Below, one piece after another: positions 55,505 to 64,000 of a stretch of DNA of 64,000 bases. The DNA lies in assembly GCA_964059195.1 (NCBI GenBank), contig CAXKWD010000011.1, forward strand, positions 11,998,451 through 12,062,450, given 5' to 3'. Positions within the stretch are counted from its first letter, which is position 1; every line of letters starts with the position of its first letter. A model generated the notes under the pieces. The model was not told the DNA's origin. It ran no database searches and was given only the letters and a program-made list of their open reading frames with translations. Both the position numbers and the translations under genes were made by a program. The DNA is from Ectobius pallidus. Its lineage: Eukaryota; Arthropoda; Insecta; Blattodea; Ectobiidae.

Positions 55505-57844
55505 TCAGTACAATGCCTTTCGGTTATTCTGCCCTGAAATATGGTCTAATGAAGCTGCCTTCTTTAGTGATTTTCCATCATTATCAGGTCTCTCTAATCC
55601 TTGTAATCCCCCGGTCTGTGGGACGTCATTTCGACCCTCAACTGCATCTTCTAATCGTTTAAAAGGCCTATCTTGCGTTAGATGTATTTCGTCATTTCTG
55701 TGACGGACATTCTCCAGAGCATAACTGTTATTTCCCGTGCCACGCGTCTGGCTCGTGTCATTTATTGCTTCATCTGTGGCTACTCGGTATGCCGCCTCAC
55801 TGACCCAATTTCTTTCACTTTCAATGTCAATGTTCCCCTGGCTTCCTGGAATTCGATCATCTTCATTCTGCGAATTTTTCATCGGCATCCTCCCACAAAA
55901 TCGAATATTATTTTCTTGCCTGCCCTGAGGCCTATTTTCTTGATTGTTGCCTCTTCTATTCCGGTTCCTATTGTTCATATAATTGTTATTATTGTAAGTG
56001 GGTCCCCTGTTCGATTCTCTATTTCTCTTGCAGTACTCTTGTTCCCATTTCCCTCTATCATTTGTCGAGCCTCTTCTCGTGTCTTGACTTTCCTGCGTAA
56101 CTTCGGTATTTTCATGATACTCTTCCCCGTTTGTCTCTACTTCAAATCTTGATAGCAATTCTAAGGCCTTGCTGTAACTTTGGGGACAAGCCACTATAAG
56201 TAGGTTGCATATTTCCGGCTGATAATGCCTCCGTACAATCTGGATCGCTACATCTTCCGGCATATCTGGATCAAATTGTTTCAATAGGCCTATTACTCTT
56301 AGGAAATGGTCCGATAGAGAGACGTTGCCCCTAGGCGAATATCTTCCATTATAGGCTTCATTTCTAGCTAAAGCTCTCTTCTTCTCTCCCCAATATCTTT
56401 CTAGGAACAGTTGTTTAAAATTCTCATAATTACCGTCCGGTTGTACTATTATTTCAAACCACTTTTTGGCTTTTCCATCTAAAGCTCTACCGATAATCAA
56501 CATTTTGTACTGAGATGGAATAGATTTTAAAATAAAATATTCCTCAAGATCTCTCAAAAAACTATGAGGGCTCGTATTGCTCTCATCGAAGTTAGGAAGC
56601 GTAATGTCGTTCCCTATCAGTCTCCCTATATCTATTCTATTATCGATAGCTACAGGCATGCTAGTGGCTACCGTCTCGTGTAGTGTACTACATAATTCCT
56701 TCCTAGTACTGAGTGTACTATGTGTATTTCCCACACAACTACATATGTTTCTCTTAAAATTCTCAGCCGAACTATCGACTATAGGCCTATGACTCTCCAC
56801 TTTTTTAGCTAGGGTGCTAACTTCTTTCCACATCTCCCCTACTTTCTGTGCTAATACATTTTCAAAATGCACTACCTTGTCATTTATTTCTGAGATTTTA
56901 TCTTCTACCTCTACTTTCACCTTGTTCACCTGAACCTCCATATTCTCTATCACGCTAGATTCTGATTTCTGTAATTTTCCTTCTACAAGTTTAATCTCAT
57001 TAAATACTATTTCTTCATATTTCATACCTTGAGATTCTATTTTCTCATCAACAATTACCATTTTAGCCTCTATTTCAGACTTAATTTCCCCTTGACTTTC
57101 CCAGATTTCTTGTCTTATGGCCCTCTCACTCATCATCATTTCCCTACAAAATTCCTCTCTAATTTGGTTACATAAGTTGGATTGAACCTCCCTTATTTCA
57201 ATGAGTTCCTTTTCAATCCTATCTATATTCTGTATATTTTCTTGGCTCGATCGTTCTATCCTATCTCCTAGTTTCTCTATCTTTTCCCCAGAATTTTTCT
57301 CTAGTTCCTTTATACTTTCCCTAGTTTCATTACTCGATTTTTCTAGTCCTTTCATACTTTCCTTTGATTCCCTCATCATAGCTATCAAATATGCAATAGA
57401 ATTCGGATCCATAGTATGATTAATTTCCCTAGGCCTATGTTCAGTCACGCTATCACTTTCAGTCTGCTGAATTTCTGCTACCTTATTCACCTGACTCTCC
57501 TTAACTGCATGAACTGTAGTATTTTCATTAGTTGCGGTACTATCCTCATTATTCTCCCCTATTTCACTATTTATTTCCCCATTAGTGGGCATTTCCTGCC
57601 CCTCTCGAAAACCAATGTTTTCTGATTTAATCTGTCTCTTTTCGTTCCTAGTTCGCATACATAATTTTGCTACGAAAATGTAAATTGCCTGTACTACTTG
57701 GGTACATAGTATAATTCTGATAATAGTTGCCACACTATCTGCCATAATCCTTCTCACAATTTTCTCCCTACTGAGCACGTCGTGCCCCTCTCCAATTATT
57801 ATAGTACTCATCTTGCTAAAACACTTGTCGCTTTCCAGCCACAT
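55505..57844 (-). CDS. LTR-retrotransposon Gag protein, about 779 aa
   Basis: Forms the RNA-packaging particle of the element. The first ATG is at 57844; the frame is open a further 9 codons upstream. From that Met: residues about 37-60 are hydrophobic (VATIIRIILCTQVVQAIYIF), perhaps a membrane-associated segment; about 150-350 is Glu/Lys-rich and predicted by eye to be coiled coil; about 415-570 is a retrotransposon gag domain (LPNFDESNTSPHSFLRDLEE, LDGKAKKWFE, FKQLFLERYW, SLSDHFLRVI); about 590-645 is Asn/Arg-rich and basic, a likely RNA-binding part. There is no C-x2-C-x4-H-x4-C zinc knuckle and no protease active-site triad. The frame is intact over 2.3 kb, which argues for recent selection or a very recent insertion. 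The 156-codon plus-strand frame over it is a shadow. Confidence 0.85.
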   Translation of the reverse strand: MWLESDKCFSKMSTIIIGEGHDVLSREKIVRRIMADSVATIIRIILCTQVVQAIYIFVAKLCMRTRNEKRQIKSENIGFREGQEMPTNGEINSEIGENNEDSTATNENTTVHAVKESQVNKVAEIQQTESDSVTEHRPREINHTMDPNSIAYLIAMMRESKESMKGLEKSSNETRESIKELEKNSGEKIEKLGDRIERSSQENIQNIDRIEKELIEIREVQSNLCNQIREEFCREMMMSERAIRQEIWESQGEIKSEIEAKMVIVDEKIESQGMKYEEIVFNEIKLVEGKLQKSESSVIENMEVQVNKVKVEVEDKISEINDKVVHFENVLAQKVGEMWKEVSTLAKKVESHRPIVDSSAENFKRNICSCVGNTHSTLSTRKELCSTLHETVATSMPVAIDNRIDIGRLIGNDITLPNFDESNTSPHSFLRDLEEYFILKSIPSQYKMLIIGRALDGKAKKWFEIIVQPDGNYENFKQLFLERYWGEKKRALARNEAYNGRYSPRGNVSLSDHFLRVIGLLKQFDPDMPEDVAIQIVRRHYQPEICNLLIVACPQSYSKALELLSRFEVETNGEEYHENTEVTQESQDTRRGSTNDRGKWEQEYCKRNRESNRGPTYNNNNYMNNRNRNRRGNNQENRPQGRQENNIRFCGRMPMKNSQNEDDRIPGSQGNIDIESERNWVSEAAYRVATDEAINDTSQTRGTGNNSYALENVRHRNDEIHLTQDRPFKRLEDAVEGRNDVPQTGGLQGLERPDNDGKSLKKAASLDHISGQNNRKALY

Positions 57845-57871
57845 ACTTAAATTATAAGGGTACTGATACAC

Positions 57872-58389
57872 TCTTACGATCTACCTTACCTTTGGTTAAG
57901 ACGTTCAACATACTATGCATAACATATATTAAAATACCCTTGTACAATGAATATTTGATATGCCTGAGTTATTATTTTATTTTGAAACAAAAATGTTTAT
58001 TATATTCGAATTTTTCTCTCTAATTTTCTTTAATTAATGAGTTTCAGTTTACTTTGATCTTAAATTGCAAGATTTTTCAGAAAAATATACAATATCAGGC
58101 TTAATTATTAATTTAATTAATATTCAGTGTTTATTAAACTACTGATATTTAAAATTGTTTACTTTACTGAAACTCTATTTATATTTAAATTCTTATCTGT
58201 TGGTGACTTTTGATGTTTTCTGCGACGGTCTCCGGAACAGATGTACCACGATCTTGAATTCCAGCGGTGCCTTTACGGGTGACGTTCTAGAAATTCTGCG
58301 GTGTCTTCCTTCCGTTTTGGGATGATTTCTGAAGTTGGTGATCCTTGATGTCCAGCTTCACTCGTGCCTCACGTTGGGAAATAGCCATG
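57872..58389 (-). other. 5' leader of the LTR element
   Basis: About 545 bp between the 5' LTR and the gag ATG. It starts, in sense direction, CATGGCTATTTCCC; the TGG could open a primer-binding site, but I cannot match the following bases to a tRNA 3' end. Expected to hold packaging signals; no ORF of interest. Confidence 0.5.
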
Positions 58390-59700
58390 TACAGCGGTTC
58401 GGTGGAGTGATGATTACCTGGGCGCCACAGTATAATGCATATACTGATTGTTTCTGTCTTTGTGTGTCGAACTCGCCTCCGGTCAGTCAGTCGATCGTCG
58501 AGCACTTCCCTCTAGCTTCAGGGTAGGAAGTGAAGAACACCTTAATATTATTGCTTGAATAATAATGCAGTTTCTTTGAACACTGAAGGAATATTCTGTT
58601 TATTCAAAACGTTGGAAATACAAGTCCAGTCATTGACAATAATTACAAGATTTGTTTGTGAATAATTAATATTGTTACAAGTTCTCGGTAGATCGTTACT
58701 AGTGATACAATTGCTGCCGTATATGATTTTGACTAATCGCGATTGAAAGTAAGAATCCTTCTAAGTCGATTAATTCCCCAGCGAAAATTTTATAAGTCCA
58801 ATTAATACTGTGGGCACGAGGCCACAAAGATAAGTAGAGTTGACTGCTATAGGCGCACGGCCTCGACGTAGAGTGATTGATGTAGGCACGCGGCCTCGAC
58901 GTAGAGTGATTTTGACTGTTCTAGGCACGGGGCCTTGAAGTAGAGTGATTTTATACGGTGGACACAAGTCCCCGAAACAGAGTGAATTGACTGCTATAGG
59001 CACAGGGCCTCGAAGTAGAGTGATTTAATATCGCCACCCTAGGCATAAGGAAAACTTTCTTGGACAAACATTTATCCCTACTCTTCTTAATTATTATTCG
59101 TGAATCCCGGCACGTGGTACTATAGATCGATTCTTATTGGCTATTCTCCCGACCAATAATAATATGTTAGTTTCCCACGGAAATCAATTGGATTTCCCTT
59201 ATTCTCAAAACCCACAACTTAGCGTCTCGGATTTCTAAGAAGGTTTAAGTGAAAAACCGGACAGCGTGTTGTATCAGTAGCAAAATCAGAAGCTTGGCCT
59301 ACATATAATAGCCGACTTCTTGGAATTACTTAAGTGGATCAGTACCCTTTGATTAGATCTCGGGAGATTCCCGATACATTGTACCTGTGTACCTGCATTG
59401 CCTTATCTCGCACCCGCTAGGTCTGCTAGGGAAATTCCCAGCTTCTCTGTCTATTCACTGCAATCTCATTTTAATAGTTATTTAAAATGATGTTGTTAAA
59501 CTTTTTACCTTTGCCTTCTTTCTAGTTAATAATATTTATAATGAATGTTCCGTCTTTTCACGGTCATTTTAAGACCAAACACGGGCTATGAAATTTTATG
59601 ATTTTAGTTTGAATAAATTTGGGCAGTTAATCTGTCATTTATTATATTTAATTTGGTTATCTTGTTTATTTCTTTTTGCCGAAGTATCTGAACTGCAATA
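58390..59700 (-). repeat. 5' LTR (sense orientation)
   Basis: Upstream LTR, expected to carry the promoter; same sequence as 53488-54798 bar one base. No confident TATA or initiator is claimed. The long size (1.3 kb) is within the range of Ty3/Gypsy or Pao elements. Confidence 0.9.
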
Positions 59701-59865
59701 GAGTCACTCCTGAAATGGTCTATAGTTTAAATAACTGTAGCGTAGTAAACCGGCCTTTAACTTGTAAGAGGTATAGAAAACTTGACATTTTGTTGCTGTT
59801 AACGATATCAAATTGAAATGACTGTAGAGGAAGTATTTTGATACTTGATACATGCCGGTACGGTA

Positions 59866-60157
59866 CGCCGTAGTATATTGGTTGAGGCGCTGCGCTATGA
59901 ACCGGAAGGTCGCGGGATCGATCGCCGATGAGGTCGTTGAAGTTTTTCAATTTGCCTAATCCTTCTGGTGGCACTATGGCCCTTGGGTCAACTCAGTCTC
60001 CAACAGAAATGAGTACCAGGAGCAATCCTGGAGGTAAAGGCGGCCGGTGCGTAAGGCTTGACAACCTTACCACCTTCACGTGCCGAATATCTAAAATCTG
60101 CGAGCCTCAACCTCCCGGAACCCTCTGGGCCTCCATGGCCTGTATAGGAAACACACA
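59866..60157 (+). mobile_element. tRNA-derived SINE, copy b
   Basis: Head GTAGTATATTGGTTGAGGCG and B-box-like GGTCGCGGGATCGATCG, then CCTAATCCTTCTGGTGGCAC, GGCCGGTGCGTAAGGCTTGA, CAACCTCCCGGAACCC and GGCCTCCATGGCCTGTATAG, the same order as copy a at 25797-26075 and better preserved. GC-rich relative to flanks. No coding role. Confidence 0.8.
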
Positions 60158-61185
60158 CATACGGGTACAGTAGGTTATACCCGGACCAGTTCATCATTTT
60201 TCCACTCGTTCCAGGTATGCAATTTGCATAACATATTGCCTATGACGCATGGTGATCACTTGTAATAGGCGATAACCGGTTTTTTTTTTTGCAAAACTCT
60301 TTTTCTGGCCCCCGTAATATTTGTCCAATTTTCAAGAAATTCAAAATTGTTTTCTAAGTGTGTTGAAAAGTGAGATTTCGAAGCCTGTGTCTAAGCAAAC
60401 TGCTTTTTACGTCATGTGCAAACTTTTGATTTCATTTTTACTGCCAGTTTCGGCAAAAAGTGCTTTATGCAACGAGACTATAATGGAAATTATTAAGACA
60501 CGAGTATGTTTATGAATCGAGCGAAGCGAGTTTCATAATATTAATTCGAGTGTCTTAGTTATCATTACTATGCAAATTGCAAACGACCTTTTGGTTCAAC
60601 CATGATTCATTGTTTCAGATTTGAGGATTTAGATTCATCAAACAAGCGAAGACGTCAGTCAGCTGTTAGTAAGTTCCCGTAGTTCTTGTCTTTTGCGATA
60701 GATGGCAGATGATTACGTACGAGGAACTCGAAGCTGCTCTTGGCCTTTAATGTCAAAGCAACGGAGTTTTAGAATCTACAAATTGAACTTAATATTATTC
60801 AGTATAATAATAAAATTAACACGAACAGAATTGATTTTATTTTAAATACAGGTTGTTTATTATGCAGTATCACTTGTTGCTCTCAAGGCCTAATCGATTA
60901 TTCCGTGTTCGATATTAATCGATATCACAACAGTGTTATAATGAAAGTCTGTACTTATTGGATAATAAGGGCATTATAAGTTAGTATGGTTGAACAAGAC
61001 CTCATCTTTCACTTGGATACAGTAAACTTTGAGGAGGCCAGTAAGGTGACATCCACTCTTGCACCAAGAATCAAATTTATGTGAAATGATTTCGAAACGT
61101 TCTAGACTGATACAACGGACGTTGATTCCACCATACTTCAAGATACATTTACTGAAATGTGTGATGCAGAAAAATTTACTGTGTT
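60158..61185. other. No recognised feature
   Basis: Short frames without motifs. A run of T near 60270 and an imperfect inverted pair around GCGATAACCGG do not define an element. Confidence 0.45.
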
Positions 61186-61189
61186 TTAT

Positions 61190-61390
61190 CCGTCAGCTTC
61201 CTGGAATCACACTTTACGTTACTCACTCTTCGGTTTGTTTTAGGGTTGTTTACATGCCAGTAATATACAGACATGAGCCCGTCACATTTATGCACAAATA
61301 TTTGCCATTTACCTGGTCCGGGATCGATCCCACGACCTGCCTGCGCCACCCAGGCCAACTGTAATGTCGCTACTGGCTTTTTCGCAAATT
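61190..61390 (-). mobile_element. tRNA-derived SINE, head partly deleted
   Basis: Minus strand starts TTGGCCTGGGTGGCGCAG, has the B-box GTGGGATCGATCCCGG, then GGTAAATGGC, GACGGGCTCATGTCTGTA and TTACTGGCATGTAAACAA. This is the order of a common arthropod SINE as I remember it, but about 25 bp between A- and B-box are missing. The 101-codon plus frame across it is not a gene. Confidence 0.75.
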
Positions 61391-61559
61391 TCTGAAAAAT
61401 CTGCAAACGATTTCGTGATACCTAGAAACTGAAAAAAAGTGTTTCCGGAATCATACCTTTCTGTATGCCGTTTGTTCATCTGTACAAGAGCATTGTATGG
61501 TAGGCTAATGAATGCGTTTTAGTTAACTACAGTTTTTACTCTTCCTGCATTCCTTGATT

Positions 61560-62213
61560 TTCTTCTTCTTCTTCTTCTTCATTTCATGGTTTAGACTACT
61601 GCCTGTTCCGTCTTCAGATTGTCTCCTTCCATCTCTTTCTCGGCCTTCCCACGTCTCTCTTTCCTTTAGGTGCATATTGGAAAGCTAATTTTTTTCAGTC
61701 TGGTATCCTCCATTCTTCCAATATATTCTAACCATCTTGTTCTGTACCTGTCCATTGTTGAGTTTACTGCTTCTACTTCTAATTCCTTTCTTATTTCTTC
61801 ATTCTTAATTCTATCTTCCCTTGTACATCCTTTCGTTTTCCTCAGAAATCTCATTTCACAACTTTGAATTCTGCTAATTGTCCCCTGTATTGGTACCCAC
61901 CTTTCACATCCATATATTAGCGTAGGAATTGCCATAGTTTTATAGAATTTCATCCTTGTTTCGGGTCTTGTTTTATTCTTTAAAGTACTGTGTATTGTTC
62001 CACAAATTGTTTGAAATCTCATTAACTTTGTGTCTATATCTTTGTCCTTATCATAACTGATTTCAAATCCTAAATACTTAAAGGAGGAGACTTGTTCAAG
62101 TATTTTGTCTTCAACGACTATTTTCGACCTTATTGGTATTTTCCCCCAATTTGCCAATATTTTTGTCTTCTCTCTTGATATTTCAATAGTATAATTTTTA
62201 CATATTTGATTAA
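61560..62213 (-). pseudogene. 5'-truncated RTE-type LINE copy
   Basis: Minus strand reads ICKNYTIEISREKTKILA (62210-62160), then a 163-codon frame with QVSSFKYLGFEISYDKD, CGTIHSTLKNKTRPETRMKF, YKTMAIPTLIYGCERWVP and KNEEIRKELEVE, and after a frame shift near 61670 VGRPRKRWKE. Block order matches residues 770-965 of the intact ORF at 35610-38525. It ends in a (GAA)n tail at 61560-61580, a simple-repeat tail as in RTE elements. Truncation at the 5' end is the usual outcome of incomplete reverse transcription. Confidence 0.85.
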
Positions 62214-62293
62214 GGTGATATCCTTGATTTTTATAACTGAAATATTAAGGGAAATTTTCACGAACAACATTTTCGAAAATATTGATTTTCACA

Positions 62294-63170
62294 GGTAATC
62301 CCACAAGAGATTACGAGTAAGATTTATTAAAGCTATTCTATGAATAAAATGTAACGGATTTTGTAAATAATAATTGTTTTCTTACATTGTTCTCAATATT
62401 CTGACAGCTGTCAGATCACAGCATACTAAATGAATGAACAGTCCACGAATCGATTCGAGTTCCCAATGCTACCAATAGTGCATACCACAAGATGGAGAGC
62501 GTCGTCCTAATTCCTTACATCAGAACTGACTTGCACTGAATCGAAATTGTCTTTTTAATCAATGGACGTTTATACTATTTCAATTTTCAAACAAGTTATG
62601 TTATATAAAATAATGGGTTTTCATTCTATTCACTGGCAGCAAGTGAAGTATTAATCACTGCACGTTGATACCTTACATGTCCAGTAACGAGCTGACGTTT
62701 TATCATAGGTAATCCCACGAGAGTTGACGAAATTATCTGATGTAACTCGTCAACTCGAGTTGGATTTATTAGGACTATTCCATGAATAAAATGTAACGGA
62801 TTATATAAATAATAATTACTTTCGTGCCTTTTTGTATAAAAATAAAACTAAAAGTTACGAGATCACGGCATACTGTGAATCAACCATCCATGAATCGATT
62901 CGAGCTACCTTGGTGTAATCAGTGCTACCACCAGTGCATATAAGATATAGTTAACTTCATTCAGGTAAGCTAACAGCAGAACAGAATAAAAGCACACAAA
63001 CTGGCTTGCACCGAATCGAAATTGTGTTCATAATCAATGTACATTTCTATTATTTCAATTTCCAAATAAGTTGTGTTGCATAAAATAATCCGATTTCATG
63101 CCGCTTAGTGCCAACAGTGACTATCAATCACTGCACACTGATACTTGCGTCTCCAGTAACGACCAGCTGG
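62294..63170. repeat. Diverged large tandem repeat, period about 414 bp
   Basis: GGTAATCCCACRAGAGTT starts at 62294 and 62708. Within each copy follow, in order, ATGAATAAAATGTAACGGAT, CGAATCGATTCGAG (preceded by CATGAA or CACGAA), a GCTACCA-AGTGCATA block, CTTGCACYGAATCGAAATTG and AATCACTGCACRYTGATAC. Copy 2 is somewhat longer. Non-coding. Confidence 0.8.
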
Positions 63171-63213
63171 TTTTACTATAAAATACCCTCCTCGCGATTC
63201 CTACAAGAATATT

Positions 63214-63425
63214 GCAAGATAAACGGCCGTGATTGGTCTATATCCGAGGAATTGCTTAACGTTATTGGTCAATATCAAACACACGGCGTATGAGTTGAAT
63301 AGTCACATAAAATTCTATCCTTGCGACCCTAGGAAGATAAACGATCGTGATTGGTCTATAACCGAGGCATTGCTAAACGTTATTCGTCAAAACCGCATCC
63401 TCAGCGTATGGATGGAATAGCCAAA
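63214..63425. repeat. 117-bp tandem repeat
   Basis: AAGATAAACGGCCGTGATTG with the following ATATCCGAGGAATTGC and GGTCAATATC recurs at 63332-63425 in diverged form. The same unit occurs singly at about 8312-8405. Short frames across it are by-products. Confidence 0.75.
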
Positions 63426-63905
63426 GAAAAAGTATGTTCTAGTCTAACGGTAAACCAATATTTTCAATCCGCATATCTGCAGAGCCACCATATGTAGAGT
63501 TCATTTTAATGGATGTTCGGTTTTGAGGCCAGGTTGCATGGCACCCCTCTGTTCAACGTTACTCTACAGCATTTTATGAAACAATGTAACACGTCCTAAT
63601 AGAGTTAAGTTTATCGTACTTGATTTTGTTTTAAAACTATTATTTACAGACAGAATGAAATGTTATGTAGTCATCAAACACACAGATTGAAAATAAATGA
63701 AATTATCGTATAGCACTATTTGACACAGAGCATTCTGCTAACAAACAATTCCGACAATTCCGCGTTCCTACCAATCGCTAAAACATAGTGGACATATAGC
63801 ATATTACAGTCACCACTGGTTTGGTATCTCATATTGAGATCGCCTGCTGATATACCGGGATATGTGAGTCAGCTGGAGAATTTAATGTTTTACCGGCACG
63901 TTTCC
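63426..63905. other. No recognised feature
   Basis: No supported coding frame or repeat ends. Confidence 0.5.
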
Positions 63906-63908
63906 ATG

Positions 63909-63981
63909 GTAGCTCAATGGTAGAGCAGCGGCATGGATAGCCGAAGATCCTGGTTCATATACCGGCTATGGCATTGAATTT
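63909..63981 (+). tRNA. tRNA-like sequence (SINE head or tRNA pseudogene)
   Basis: Folds as: acceptor CCATGG with CTATGG (one G-T pair), D-arm GCTC-AATGGTA-GAGC, anticodon arm CGGC-ATGGATA-GCCG (loop anticodon would be GGA), and a T-arm CTGG-TTCATATA-CCGG whose loop is one base too long. A-box TAGCTCAATGGTAGAGC is excellent; the B-box GGTTCATATACC is degenerate. A GGA anticodon would mean serine, yet the long variable arm of tRNA-Ser is missing, so a SINE head or pseudogene is more likely than a working tRNA. The window ends 19 bases later. Confidence 0.45.
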
Positions 63982-64000
63982 TACAGTCTGACTCAGCCTT

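Larger units (their letters stand above)
53484..59704 (-). mobile_element. Young gag-only LTR retrotransposon
   Basis: Two direct 1,311-bp repeats (53488-54798 and 58390-59700) bound a 3,591-bp interior. GAGT (or AGAGT counting a shared base) lies outside both ends, a 4-5-bp target duplication. The only long ORF is a gag on the minus strand, so the 5' LTR is the right-hand repeat. The remaining interior (54799-55504 and 57872-58389) is too short for protease, reverse transcriptase, RNase H and integrase, and none of their motifs is present. The LTR ends are TATTGCAG...CCGCTGTA in sense orientation rather than TG...CA. I cannot identify a confident primer-binding site; a G-rich GACTGGGGCA precedes the 3' LTR as a possible weak polypurine tract. 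Confidence 0.88.

Noticed and set aside
55682..56152. 156-codon plus-strand frame
   Set aside because: Lies entirely opposite the gag frame; composition mirrors it.
58370..58389. Primer-binding site beginning TGG beside the 5' LTR
   Set aside because: The bases after TGG do not match a tRNA 3' end that I can name; left unassigned.
53484..59704. Endogenous virus with env
   Set aside because: No env-like or pol-like frame exists between the LTRs; only gag is present.

Overview
This window looks like nuclear DNA of an arthropod, most likely an insect. It is A+T rich, has almost no conserved cellular coding sequence, and is packed with eukaryotic transposable elements: PIF/Harbinger, hAT, Tigger/mariner-type and TTAA-type inverted-repeat elements, RTE-type LINEs, tRNA-derived SINEs and one LTR element. 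The SINE and LINE types remind me of large cockroach-like (polyneopteran) genomes, but that assignment is inference. There are no operons, Shine-Dalgarno sites or CRISPR arrays.

Layout. 0-8 kb: remnants of transposase-like genes and nested inverted-repeat elements; a 2.7 kb element (3161-5830) sits inside another (3061-6468), followed directly by a Tigger-like MITE (6470-7235). 8-14 kb: MITEs, SINE pieces, and one candidate cellular exon at 12656-12893 (two membrane segments, then a splice donor). 14.3-20.3 kb: two larger DNA transposons back to back, 14335-17732 (decayed transposase gene on the minus strand, repeated subterminal motif) and 17776-20278 (Harbinger type, TAA target duplication). 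20.7-28.9 kb: SINEs, hAT MITEs with clear 8-bp target duplications, and a Tigger-like MITE inserted in a Harbinger MITE. 29.3-30.7 kb: a homogeneous array of about ten 140-bp repeats, each built from three 40-bp monomers and a 21-bp part.

33.8-38.7 kb is the coding centre: a hAT-transposase-like gene with an internally triplicated segment, split by a seemingly full-length RTE-type LINE (35397-38573; one intact 971-aa endonuclease/reverse-transcriptase ORF) flanked by a perfect 12-bp target duplication. 39-53.4 kb: more inverted-repeat elements, two more hAT elements with 8-bp duplications, and a decayed LINE fragment. 53.5-59.7 kb: a young LTR element on the minus strand whose two 1,311-bp LTRs differ at one base and whose only long ORF is gag. 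59.9-64 kb: SINEs, a truncated RTE copy, diverged tandem repeats and a tRNA-like sequence at the right edge.

The genes do not form a pathway. The window is best read as layered transposon insertions, several of which can be ordered in time from their nesting and target duplications. The items most worth following up are the gag-only LTR element, the two poorly classified DNA transposon types with subterminal motif arrays, and the 140-bp higher-order repeat.
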